Shown here: positions 44,423 through 55,214 of the stretch, in pieces
How the letters are laid out: each line of letters begins with the position of its first letter
Position numbering within the stretch: position 1 is the first letter of the stretch
Source: Amorphophallus konjac
Lineage: Eukaryota; Streptophyta; Magnoliopsida; Alismatales; Araceae
NCBI GenBank assembly: GCA_022559845.1
Contig: CM040123.1
Location: 322,195,933-322,259,932 of the forward strand
Direction of reading: 5' to 3'
DNA length: 64,000 bases
Notes under the pieces: generated by a model
What the model saw: the letters and a program-made list of their open reading frames with translations, nothing else
Databases searched by the model: none
Told to the model about the DNA's origin: nothing
Translations under genes and position numbers: made by a program

Positions 44423-47249
44423 TGTTGTGACCCCTCTGTGTTGATGATGTTGCCAATAAATTTTACTTCATTAGCAACAGCTTGTTTTGATTGATTGGCC
44501 ACTGTTATTATTTTGATGAATTTGTTTTTATCATGTTGTTTGTGTATATAATGCAGTCAGAGTCTATATATTGTTATACACATACTCACAGGTCTACACA
44601 GTGCATTGTAGCATGAACATAGAGTTTATACCTTTCCTTGTTTAGTCTGGACAATAGTGGGTAGACCCTCTTCTCAGATGGGTCGACGCCCCCAGAGTGA
44701 AGTCTATACACTGTCTGTCTGTCTTGTGTCTCATGCAGCGTCTTAGGTATTTTGTTAAAGTCTATACAGTGCAGCTCACACGAACACTCAAGTCCATACA
44801 TTGTGAAGTCTGCACAGTGTGGCACCCAATGTCTATACATTGCTCATTCGTTCATTCAGCATTGTCAAGTCTACACATTGGTCGGTTCCAAGTCTGTATA
44901 GCGAGCGTCTCATTGGTGAAGTCTGTACACTCACCAGTTGAACTTCAAAGTCCATACATTGGACTGTAGCTTGCACGAAGCTAAGCCCATACATCGCTCA
45001 AGTCTGTATAGAGTCCAGCTTCTTAGTTAGCATCTCATGCATTCGAGCAAAGTCTATACATCGGGGTGAAGTCCGTACATCCTTCGTTCAACTTCGAAGT
45101 CTGTACATTGGAAGTTTCACCTACGTTTCCCTTCAAGTATATACATCGGTAGTTTTACCATTGTTTCCCTTGAAGTCTATACACTGATGGCTTTACCGTC
45201 GTTTCACTTGAAGTCTATACTCTCAACTGCCTTGTCTTGAACAAGTCTGTACAGAGCTTCTGTGCTCAAGTCTGTACAGCCTTTCACTTGGAAAGTCTAA
45301 ACATTCTGAAGTCTTCACACTGGCCTTTGAATGATGTCTGTACATCGTGCATCTCTTCGTTGAAGTCTGTACATCCTTCGCTGAGCCTTCCAAGTCTGTA
45401 CAGTCACTAAGTCTGTACATCCTCTAGGCGCTCATGAAGTCTATACATTGGACTGTGCTTCGCAAAGTCCATACATTGGACTGTGCTCGTAAAGTCTATA
45501 CATCCATCGGTTCTTTGTTGGCCCAAGTCCATACATTGGTAAAGTCTTCACATCGCCTGATTTCTTCAAAGTTTGTACATCCTTCAAGGGGCCAAGTCTA
45601 TACATCCTCCCGTTCAGATTTCCAAGTCTATACAATGTTGTTTAGTGGAAGTCTGTACATCCGTTGGGTTGCCAAAGTCCATACATTGTGAACCTCAAAG
45701 CCTGTACAGACTTTGCCTTGTTTAAGTCTGTACATCGTTCATTTGTCTTGGCAAGTCTACACATTGGTAGTATGTACATCATTCATGAAGATTGAACATT
45801 GAGCAAGTGTATACATTGGACGAGTCTGCATCGTGCATCAGTCATGAAGTCTATACATCGTCTGTCTTCATTAAAGTCTCATGAAGTCTGTACATCGTGG
45901 CTTTTGTGCTCCAAGCCTATACATCATGGCAAGTCCAAAGTCTACACATTGGAAGTGTATTCATTCATGCATCATGGGTCGACCCCCTGATTAGATGGGT
46001 CGACCCCCTTTAGACTTCTAAGTCTATACACTGTGTTCATGCATTGTTCTCATCGAAGTCTACACATTACTGTTCTTCACAGCAAGTCTATACACTGCTC
46101 CCTCCTGCGTGTAAATTCCAAGTCTATACACTCCCTATGTTTTCATGTCTATACATCGCATTTCATTTCACAAGTCTATACAGAGTTCGATACTTAAACT
46201 GATAATCTGGTATTCTGTTTGACAGGGATTCTTTACCTGGACTGATGACCTGGCTCGTGATCCAAGAAGGACGAGGTACCATGATGATGACACGTGGAAG
46301 AAGCCTTTCCAGGATGCTGCCATGTGGATGGAATTGCCTCGGTTCTGGCAAATTCTCTAGGCGAGAAATATAGAAGCCACGCGCCCTCATCCACCTGCTG
46401 CTAGTATATAATGAAGCCTTCATCTTCAGATGGAGGCTGATTGACTGAAGAGAAGCAAAGTCTATACAGCAGAGAGCCATCGATCCCCTGTGAGAAGAAA
46501 GAAAACAGAGAAGAAGAGAAAGTGAGAAGAGATGAGTTGAGAGAGTGAGATTGAGAGAGCTTGTTCGAGAGGATTGTACTCAGTCTCTTGGTTCAGATAC
46601 CAGAGCTGAGCATTTGCTCATTAGAGCTACATTCCCCTTTGGGGTTTTCTTTTTTGTTTTGGTTCTGCACTTTTATTTCCGAACTATTGCTTCTTCAAGC
46701 TGTGAGTCAGCTATTTTGCAGAGGTGCTTCCTCTGGATGGGTAAGATGTAAACCCCAGCAGTTGCAGTGGAGGATTCCACTGGACAGGTGAAGCTGTAAT
46801 CCTCAGCAGGTGAGACTTGTCTCGGACAGCAACCTGTGTTGCTCAGCGGTTTGTAGGCCAAGCTGTAGTGCCCAGCAGACGCAAGCTGTACTGCGCAGCA
46901 GTAAGCCATACTTTGTTGAGTGTGGGGTGGACGTAGGTCTTTGACCGAACCACCTAAAATTCTTGGGTGCATTGTGTTTGTGTGATTGTCTTTGAACTGT
47001 GTGCGATGGGTTTCCTTACTTAGCATCATACCTTATATTGATCATGTTCATATCTAGTATTCGAGATAGTGATATGCTATGTGACTGCATGGGTTGACCC
47101 TTTGCTTAGTGCATCTTCTTTTGGTTTACCTGCTATTTGCCTATATTCCGCATTAGAGCTTATACTAGCTTTTAATTAGGCATTAGATCTATTCACCCCC
47201 CTCTAGATCCACAGTTAGTGGAGATAGACTGCGTCCATCTAACACAACA
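44423..47249 (+). mobile_element. 3' LTR of A
   Basis: It is 2827 bp long, with the same AAGTCTRTACA array (44580-46190) and hairpin (46926-46954) as the 5' LTR but one 27-bp repeat unit shorter. Many single-base differences to the 5' copy show more age than B. Confidence 0.95.
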
Positions 47250-48228
47250 AGGAGGTAATGTCGTTGAGGGCTATAATGAAGTGATATTCGGGCGTTGCAT
47301 TAGAAATTACCATCTTGATTTGTTCTCCCTCCAGAATGTGCCCCGGAACCTAGGCGGCGAGGCGGCGCCAACGGTCGGCAAAGGTGCAGAACTCCTCTTC
47401 GGGTTCCATCTTCTCGTGGGCCAGATCCATCATGGAATACTTGGGCCCAACCTGGTTTTGAAACTGCTGAATGAACTTCTCTTGCACAGCTTGGAAATTC
47501 ACAACTTTCTCTTGCGGAAGAGAGAAGAACCAATCTTGAGCCGGGCCTTCCAAAGATAGACCGAATAGATAGGCCATTAAGCGTTGGTCATGTCGAAATT
47601 GGGCCGACTCATAAACGAACTTCTTCAAGTGCACATATGGGTCACCGTCTCCACTATAATGGCGATATGCGAGAATTTGAGAAGGAGACGGAAGCTGAAG
47701 ATTTTGAAATACAAGCGGGACACTCAAGGAGGTTTTGGAATCAATTCGGCGTTGGAGTTCATCAAGTTGACACTAGATTTGGGCAATCATCTCCTGGGCT
47801 GGATAAGAGGATCCGGGCTGAGAAGATAAAGGGCCCATTCCAAGAGTGGAAGGATATGCTAGCCTGGAAGAAGCATGAGCATAAGGACCCATTGGGTCGA
47901 CAACATAAGGAGAAGAAGAATGAGGCTCATTAGAAAAATAAGGCCCATTAGGAGAATGGGGCCTGTTAAGATGATGAGGCCTATTAATGAGAGAAGAAGG
48001 CCCATTAAGAGAAGGAGGCCCATGAAGATGAGATGCAATAAGACGTTGGGCCTGGGCCGAGTCCATTTGGCGAAAGAGGCTTGATAAGTGGGCCATGAGA
48101 TTAGCATGTTCCTCAGATGGATCAGAAGTACCACGGGAAGATGGGCCCACGTGGGAAGAGGATTTCATGCGGGAATAGGAAGAAGATTGAGAAGAAGAAT
48201 GATACAAGGGGTTGGAACGATGCTCCAT
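47250..48228 (-). pseudogene. Gag-like gene of C, upstream part with capsid domain
   Basis: The minus-strand ATG at 48228 opens MEHRSN. About 150 residues rich in Ser, His and Pro follow, with a short helix near residues 40-65. After a TAG at 47773-47775 the same frame runs on into a Ty3/gypsy capsid (retrotrans_gag) domain: 'HYSGDGDPYVHLKKF', 'LSLEGPAQDWFFSLP' and 'FIQQFQNQVG' are typical. A second TAG is at 47350-47352. The frame then meets the A insertion at 47249 and resumes at 21000 after one AGGAG copy. The gene encodes a particle protein only; no pol is linked to it. Confidence 0.85.
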
Positions 48229-48684
48229 GAGGACAAATGGAGACTTAATACAAGGACATCAAGGACAATACAAGTGGGGAAGCAATGGCTTAATGGGCTT
48301 AAGGACAAGAGGGAACTGGCCCACTAATGTAAAGACCAAGGGAGAATGGGACTGGACAATGGACACACAAAATGGGCTAAGCTAAATGGGCCTAACAATA
48401 AAGAATATGTGAATGCAACATAAAACACCACTAATGGGCCTGGACAAGCCCAAACAACACAATCAATGCAATGTGAGAGTTTTCACCCAAGTCAAACAAG
48501 TTGATATGATGGGAAATATTTTAGGGGTTTTAATAGACCTTTTAATGATTTGAGTTAAGAATAATTCCCTCAAGATAAGAATCCTATGGGAATAAGGTCC
48601 AAACTTTGGGTTGACTAAGGTTAATTCTCTCACATGTATGCAAATGCAAGCCAAAGGGGTGGAAAGGTACAACTGGCCCAGCGT

Positions 48685-48702
48685 CCGTGTGGGAATCCAC
48701 GG
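48685..48702 (-). other. Conserved leader stem-loop, C copy
   Basis: CCGTG, an 8-nt loop GATTCCCA (minus strand), then CACGG. Flanks are also shared with E (GGCGTCC-like on the plus strand and GTACAAC upstream). The E copy is at 61186-61203 with one loop change. The position between LTR and gag start would suit an RNA packaging or dimer signal. Confidence 0.65.
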
Positions 48703-48869
48703 CTCACAGGGACTTAAGGAGGTCCCGTATAAGATCACCTAGTCGACTCCGAAGAATATGGAGGCGAGAGGATCACTTACCAAGGTAGGAATACAACTAT
48801 GATATGCAATGCATGGCCCTATGTGCACCAGAGTGTATACAATTTCTAGCCTAAAATTATATAATCAAG

Positions 48870-49570
48870 ACAAGATTAAACTATGCAAACATGATCAAAT
48901 GCATGCAAATCATATACGAAAATGAAGCTAATACAAAGGACAACAATGTAGGATCAGAAACAAGCACAAATAGAACCTGGGAGGTAAAGAAATCACCAAT
49001 GCAAAGTGTACCTGTGAGTCTGCCCCTGAACCTGCATGCAGATTTTATGCATAAAATGCTAAAATAGAGATAAAATTTGACTATGCAAATGTGACCCAAA
49101 TAAGATAAATAGTATATGAATGGAAAGACAATACAACGGTCTACACAATGGGCTCAAAAATAGATCAATCGGACCCTGGGAGGTCAATCAAATCACTAAG
49201 CAAAGTTACCCCTGTAAGCCTGTTCCCAGACTGCATGCAGATTTTATGCACAAAATGCTAAAATGATGACAAAATTTAACTAAGCAAATGAGACCCAAAT
49301 GATACAAATAAGATATGGATGGAAAGATAATACAAAGAAATATCCAATGGAATAAAAATCAGCAAAATTAGACGTCAGTAAGGCAATCAAATCATCAACC
49401 AAAGTCGTACCTGTGAACCTGTCCTTGAGCCTGCCTACAGATTTTAAGCAGAAAACATAAAAAGTATGATAATATTAGACTATGCAAATGTGACCCAAAT
49501 AAGACAAATACGATATGGATGGAAAGACAATACAAAGGGCTATCCAACGGAACAAAAATCAGCACAATCG
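48870..49570. repeat. 200-bp tandem repeat in the C leader, about 3.5 units
   Basis: A GCATGCAGATTTTATGC stretch occurs at 49034 and 49233 and in changed form at 49433, so the period is 199-200 bp. Other unit parts are GGATGGAAAGACAATACAA and CGGACCCTGG. Confidence 0.8.
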
Positions 49571-49644
49571 GACCCCTGGATCAAAAGTTATGTCTCGGTG
49601 AATAGGGCCCTATGAGCACGCACGTAGAACTGCCAGAATCCACA

Positions 49645-49699
49645 AGTGGTCTACCAAATGACCATTTCTTGCCCCCTTGCGGTCTAACAGAAGACCGCC
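49645..49699. repeat. Two decayed dyads in the C leader
   Basis: AGTGGTC...GACCATT at 49645 and TGCGGTC...GACCGCC at 49678, both 22 nt and 33 nt apart. CG to TG/CA changes account for most mismatches. Confidence 0.65.
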
Positions 49700-49821
49700 A
49701 GACAACTAGAGCACTTAAAACACCCAAAACGGTGGGAGAATGAAGAATATACTACCTAAACATGAACATGCACACACCCAACTTTCAAAATAACATGAAA
49801 ATAAATGTGATGGGCATTGGC

Positions 49822-49839
49822 GTCCCACCGTGATCGTCA
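49822..49839 (-). other. Putative primer-binding site of C
   Basis: On the minus strand TGACGATCACGGTGGGAC, six bases behind the 5' LTR. It matches the PBS of E except for one base (TGA instead of TGG). I cannot name the tRNA. Confidence 0.65.
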
Positions 49840-49845
49840 AAAAAT

Positions 49846-51696
49846 TGTGGATTATTTAATGGTTCCACCCGTCCCCTTTAAACTAAAACATGCATAAACA
49901 TGTGAATCGAAGGAAAGGGGAATGAAAGGATGAGAAAGACATACTGTGATCACCACCAAGGTTCCAACAACGCCAAAAGGATGAAGAGATCGGGATGGCG
50001 CCATGTACCTTGGAACTTGAAGAGTTGATCGCGCTTGACAACCGGGTGTGGGAGTAATGTAGATTCAAACCTCCTCGTCCTCCAGCCGGCTAGAAGAAGA
50101 GGGCCTCACGTTCATACCATGCTCTCCTACAAAACAAAGCCAAAACACAAAGGCAAAAACCCATTAGAAACTATAAGTGTAATATCAATCCCGCAATGAT
50201 AAAATGGGGGTAGAAATTGAGGGCAAACTCACCGGGGGAGGGTTTTTAACCCTTGTGGAAGGGTGAAAATAATAGGTGTGTGTGTTGTGCATACATAGGA
50301 TTTGAAATCATGAAATTTGATGCAAAGAATAAAGAGAAAACGATGATGCAAAACGTGTAAAAGTGCATGTGTAGTAGAAAGTGCAGAAAACTGTGATGAT
50401 TTGTGATTTTGAGGAGAGGAGAACTAAGAGAATAGACCATGAAATCAAGCTCAAAAAGATGGAATGAAAATCTAATACTTCCCTCTTCAAGATGGGGTTG
50501 AAGTTGTGAGTTGGTGATGCAGCATGGCTTCACCCCACGTCTGGAAAGAGCCCCCCATCGCCATTGCGAACCGGGCAGTTTATATAGAGTTTTCAGAAAA
50601 AGCCCCAACTTACTCTCACGATTTCTGGAGATATAGTCGAAGATAAATCGAGTTCTTTGGATCAAACTTGAGATAATATTAAAGACAAGAGATAGAAACA
50701 AACGGGACCCGATTTGGAGGAGTATTTTAGAAGATATGGCTCTTGGAAGGTAGGCCCGTCGCATAGAGAAATAGAGTTTGACTTGTATTAGGACACCTAA
50801 ATTCAGAACTTTCGACCAAGATTTTGAGAGATATGGCCAATAAAAATTCGAGCTCTATGGATCAAACTCGAGATAATATAAAGGGAAAGAGATAGGAACA
50901 AACGAGGCTCAATTCAGAGTTGGTTTCTAGAAGTTATAGCCGCCGCAAGATAGGCCCATCGTGCAGAATTGAGGCAGAGTCCAGCGCAGGCTGGACTCTT
51001 AGTGGTTTGCTTAGCGGTTGGTCGACTGACCGCTAAGGGATAAACGGTCGGTCGACCGACCATTTGCAATAAGAAATGGTCATTTGCACGACCGTTTGAG
51101 CAGACTTTGCATGACTTTGGAAATCAGATCATATCTCCCAAACGGTTCAGAACTAGTGAAAGTGGTAGAAGAATAAATTATAGATAACTGAATGATGAAC
51201 AACTTTCATGAAGAGAGAAAAATGAATAGATAATTAGAAGATGGAGAAAATGTGGTGGGAACAGAGAGAAAGAATTCTGGGATGCAGGTGAACAGCACAG
51301 TACGCCGGCAAAATGCGAATAACTTGAAATCAGTGGAGAATTGGCCAATGGCGTAGAAAAAGAAATTGTAGAACTTTGAAAGACAAACAACTTTGGTGAA
51401 GGGCACATTTTGAATAAAGGAATAGAATGGGATGAGAAATGACCATTTTCAAGACTGCACAATGAAAGTGGCCGAATGCTTGAAGGAAAGTCGACCAAAA
51501 TGGGCCGTAAGTCAATTTGGAAGGATGGAAGTTGATAAGATAAGCTCCAAGGCTCTAAGAAATCAAAAGTTAAGGAACAATGAAGTGGACTCGAAATCTG
51601 TCTAAGGAAGGCTCCAAAATAATGGGTAATTCGGGACATAAAAAATGATGAATAAGAGAAATGACGTAACTTGCGGGCTAAAAATAGGTGTCAACA
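49846..51696 (-). mobile_element. 5' LTR of C (right copy)
   Basis: It is 1851 bp long and pairs with 13586-15436. Dyads lie at 51013, 51043 and 51075. The target duplication ACCAC follows at 51697-51701. Confidence 0.9.
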
Positions 51697-53587
51697 ACCA
51701 CGTGGGGTCATCGAACAAGCAATCAATGCCACCTTCCAAATACAACAAGTAGAAGTTGCCTGGATTGAAATCCGGGCAAAGAAAAGCCGTCGACCTCCCA
51801 CTACCAACACACTAGCCCAGAGATATCCTCATGGGGATTTACTAACTCCGGCCCCGGCACCTCTCCCTCCTACTGCCCTGGAGGCGGCCATCGCCAAAAG
51901 GCAGGAGAGGAACAGGAGGAAGAACCTCAAAATATGGCTCCAGAAGCAAGCCGAGCAGGCAGCCGCCTTACAATCGCCAGTTGAGCTAATGCCTCTCCAA
52001 AGGCTACAACAACTCATCAACGACTTGGAAGAATACATTCCTCCTCATCCCTCTGGCGCTCTCCCACTTGATAGATACATCCGGTGGGAGGAAATGCAAA
52101 AGCGAGCTCGCCTTAGAAGCTGGGTCCATGAGATGATCTAGAAAATCAAGAATGGCAAATGGCTCCTCATTCCAAAAGGGCTCCCCTTATTTTACAAAGA
52201 GAAAGAGATCACCACAGAGCAGTTGGAAGAAATGCTTTGAGACTGCACCTGCAACATGGTGGCTATCCCACCTCTGGACAACATCAACACATCTCGACGA
52301 GGCGAGCCAGTGGCCTCTCGAACGAGACAAAGAACCACCGCCCCGCTAGGGCTACAACCCACTCCGGAAAATATCAGTCACAACCGAGGCCGTGGACGTG
52401 GCAGAGGTCATGGGAGGATCCCCTAGCTACCTATCCACTCATCCACCTTTGACCTGGAGCGAATCGTCCTCTTTTGAGGGGAAGGACCAACCCCTATTCT
52501 AGAAATAGAAATTCGAAAGGGGCCCAGCATCTTCGATCCCTCCGGAATGGAGGAGGCCATCATCAGTGCTCCAATCCCTGCTCCAGCCCTAGTCATTCCT
52601 GAAGATCGAGCAGGTCCATCCGGCAAGGATGAGCCGGTTCGCCATCTCCTCCAGAAGAGCCATCCTTGGCACCTCTGTTCTAGGAACCCATAGGTGATCA
52701 GAGTCAGTCCGATCCCAGTGGCAAAGGCAAGGCGGTGCAACTTCCCGATGGGGAGCAGCACAATAGCTCACTCAAGAACCAGCCAGACATACTACCTTCA
52801 TTGGAAGATGCTCGTGCTCGAGTCGATCGGAAAGTACTTCACCAGATGAAGCGGTTTCCCGCCAGCGTCACAATTTGAGAAGCCATTGCTTGGTGTAAGG
52901 AGCTGAGAGAAGCTCTTGTTAAAATACTCCAAGAACCAGAAGCTTATGAAGCACATGCTGCGGAAATGAAGGCGGCAACATATGAAGCCTTCACAGCCAC
53001 CGTCACATTCACGGAAAAGGATATGTTACTATCCTCTCCGTGTCACAACCGCCCTCTCTATATGTGAGGGAAAGTCAATGGGCATGAGATGAACTAGATC
53101 CTGGTGGACGCCGGTGCGACTGTCAACATCATGCCGCTGAAAACTTTCAAGACCCTGTATCTGAATCCATACCTTCCAAAGGTTGAAGCTGTTAAGATAT
53201 CTGGGTTCAACCAGGATACCGAGGACGTCCTTGGCCGAGTAGATGTTGATCTGGTGCTCGATGATTTCGCCTCCAAGGTGACGTTCTACATTATCGATGC
53301 CTACACATCCTACAAGGTCCTACTGGGCAGACCCTGGTTACATGAAAATTGGGTCATCCCATCGACTCTCCATCAATGCATCAAATATGCCAAGGACGGA
53401 GAACAGCATATGGTCTTTGTAGACCTATCACCATTTACCCCAGTGGAATGCAATCTCTTCGATGCCACGCTTTACTTCGGGGGACCCAATGCATACCTCG
53501 TAATCAAAAGCAAAAGCAATGACTGGCTCTTAGACGAAGATGAGGATGATCTCTTATCTGTCGACGAAGAAAAGGCTAAGCCTCATC
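51697..53587 (+). pseudogene. gag/protease region of Tat element F
   Basis: The frame from 13512-13585 continues here to TAG at 52139-52141 and beyond. This part is Lys/Arg-rich with a helical stretch (LMPLQRLQQLINDLEEYIPP) and, near 52380, an Arg-Gly repeat (NRGRGRGRGHGR). In another frame from about 52980, 'EKDMLL...HNRPLYM' leads to a Ty3/gypsy aspartic protease: ILVDAGATVNIMPL (catalytic Asp near 53107) and LLGRPWLHENWVIPSTLHQC near 53320. This arrangement is typical of Tat/Ogre-type elements. Stops such as TGA near 53066 and TAG near 53095 and frame changes make it non-functional. The protease frame is interrupted by E at 53587 and resumes at 63771. Confidence 0.85.
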
Positions 53588-54249
53588 TGTAGATCTCTAA
53601 TTTAGAATAATCCACTTAAAAGAAATATCAATAAAAAATGATAAACAATAATAAGCATGAGCACGAGGTGCTAAGGGGAGTGTGTGATCACCAGAGACAC
53701 GAGTGCCTCAAAAATATAATAATGAAAACATGGGAGAGATGATCGCGAAAAATACCTCAAAAGTGCGGGGATGTGAGTGCTTCCTTTCTCTTCAAATCGG
53801 CCGGCCGATGAAGAGAGTTCTTCCTTTGATTACCCTTACAAAACAAAGACAACACCAATAAAGAAATTGCATTAGATATGTGGTGAGTGTAGCATCAATT
53901 CCTAAATAAAGATGAGCATGAAATCATGGTGAAGAACACACCTTAAGGGTGTTGGCCCTTAAACCCCTATGCAAAAAAAGGGTGTGGGAGATATGAATGC
54001 ATGTAAAAAAAAATATATAATGGGGAAAGAGTGCAAGAGATGCACTAAAGGGGAGATCTCAATATAATTGAGAGGAAAATCAACATAATAATAATGAAAT
54101 ATATGATGCATGATGCATGAATTATGAAGATAAGAAATAGAATAAAAAGGAGATAAGATAAAAATCTTGTTTGTGGTCCCTTTGGCTTGATGCTCGATGG
54201 AGAGAAACTTCAAAAGATGGGATGATGACTTGATGTGAAGAAGCCTCCT

Positions 54250-54520
54250 TAGCCGATGCCACCTTCGGTTCCTGTAAAGAAAGAAAACAAACAGAAGAAG
54301 AAGGAGAAGACAGAAGAAGAAGGGGAGGAAGAATACAGAAGAAGAAAGAAGGAAAAGAAACAGCACAGAAGAAGAAAAAGAAGACAGAAGGAGAAAGAAG
54401 AAAAACGTGGGAGGGAGAAAAGGAGAACAGAAGAAACAAAAACACAGAAGAAGAAGAAGAAAAAAAACGGAAGAAGAAAAAACAAAAAAAAACAAGAAGG
54501 AGATCGGAAGCCCAAGTAGG
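54250..54520. repeat. GAA-rich microsatellite-like tract in the E LTR
   Basis: Almost pure purine with AGAAGAAG and CAGAAGAAG units. Frames on both strands stay open by composition only. The right LTR has the same tract at 62750-63020. Confidence 0.9.
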
Positions 54521-54750
54521 AGAATAAGAACCACCCCTTAACAGAGCTACAGAAGTTCTATTAAGGATAGAAGAAGAGATAAGAAGGAAAGAGTCCAATG
54601 GAAGAAAAGATAAGAAGGGGCAAGAGCCCAAAGAGGGGGATTAAGCTGGGCAAGAACCCAAACGAAGTAGGGACTCTCTGGGGAAAGGCTGCGTTCGTTC
54701 GGAACACAAAAGTGAAACACGACTTGGTTCAGGGCGTCAATTGTTGAATT

Positions 54751-55005
54751 GACGACCTGCCGAGAGGGCGTTTCTCAAAAACACGCCTTAGACTAAGGCG
54801 TCTCTTCCTGGATCAATTTTGGAAATAAGTCTTTCTTTTATTTGAAAATTCTGAAACACGCCTTAGGAAGAGGCTTTATTTAAAACACGCCTTAGGAGAA
54901 GGCGTTATTTAAAACACGCCTTAGGAGAAGGCATTATTTATTTGAAACACGCCTTAGGTGAAGGCTTTATTTAAAACACGCCCTAGCCCAGGTCGTTAAT
55001 TCTGA
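54751..55005. repeat. Dyad array in the left LTR of E
   Basis: GACGACC...GGGCGTT at 54751-54772 (22 nt). CACGCCTTAG...AAGGCGTC follows from 54782 (21 nt), then further copies separated by ATTTAAAA or ATTTGAAA. Just upstream, CGTCAATT-GTTG-AATTGACG is a perfect inverted repeat. The right LTR has two copies more. Confidence 0.85.
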
Positions 55006-55201
55006 AAAATTAGAGAAAATATCCAAAAAAATCCAAAAAAATCCAGAAAATAGAGAAAAATAGGAAAAGAGGAGGAAAAGTGAGAAATCCAAGAAAAGTG
55101 GGAAAAAAACACTCAAACGAAGCTAATTTGAGGGTCAAATTGGGGCATTACAAGGCAATATGAGATGTACTCACAGTAACGTCAATTTTGGCGTGTCTAC
55201 A

Positions 55202-55214
55202 GCTGCCCCGCCTT
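55202..55214 (-). other. Polypurine tract of E
   Basis: AAGGCGGGGCAGC on the minus strand, directly before TGTAGACACG. Upstream bases (CCCTTGCAAAGCAGACG) match C and D. Confidence 0.75.

Larger units (their letters stand above)
21001..47249 (+). mobile_element. Ty1/copia Sirevirus A, split by B
   Basis: LTRs 21001-23854 and 44423-47249 start TGTTGTGACC and end CTAACACAACA. The target duplication AGGAG is at 20996-21000 and 47250-47254. It has a PBS of the initiator-tRNA-Met type and a AAAGGGGGAGAT PPT. Element B (29540-42625) lies 59 bp behind the pol stop; without it A is about 13.2 kb. A has gag and pol but no env-like gene in its remaining 3' part. Confidence 0.95.
48229..49821 (-). other. 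5' leader of C
   Basis: Non-coding. It contains a conserved stem-loop (48685-48702), a 200-bp tandem repeat (about 48870-49570) and two decayed dyads (49645-49666 and 49678-49699). Confidence 0.7.
13586..51696 (-). mobile_element. Non-autonomous Ty3/gypsy (Tat-type) element C, split by A
   Basis: Two LTRs of 1851 bp each (13586-15436 and 49846-51696) are flanked by ACCAC (13581-13585 and 51697-51701). The PPT lies beside the left LTR and the PBS beside the right one, so the element reads on the minus strand. Without A it is about 11.9 kb. It holds a gag-like gene with capsid and zinc-knuckle motifs, and no protease, reverse transcriptase or integrase. The LTRs differ at many single sites, so it is older than B or E. 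A (21001-47249) lies inside its gag. Confidence 0.9.
53588..55201 (-). mobile_element. 3' LTR of E (left copy)
   Basis: On the minus strand it starts TGTAGACACGCC and ends AGATCTACA. It contains a 270-bp purine (GAAGAA) tract (54250-54520) and an array of CACGCCTTAGG...GGCGTT dyads (54751-55005). Confidence 0.95.

Noticed and set aside
54256..54519. Lys/Glu/Arg-rich plus-strand ORF and Phe/Ser-rich minus-strand ORFs (also at 62756-63209)
   Set aside because: They lie on a GAA-type purine tract inside the E LTR; all frames stay open by composition and the sequence is duplicated only as LTR.
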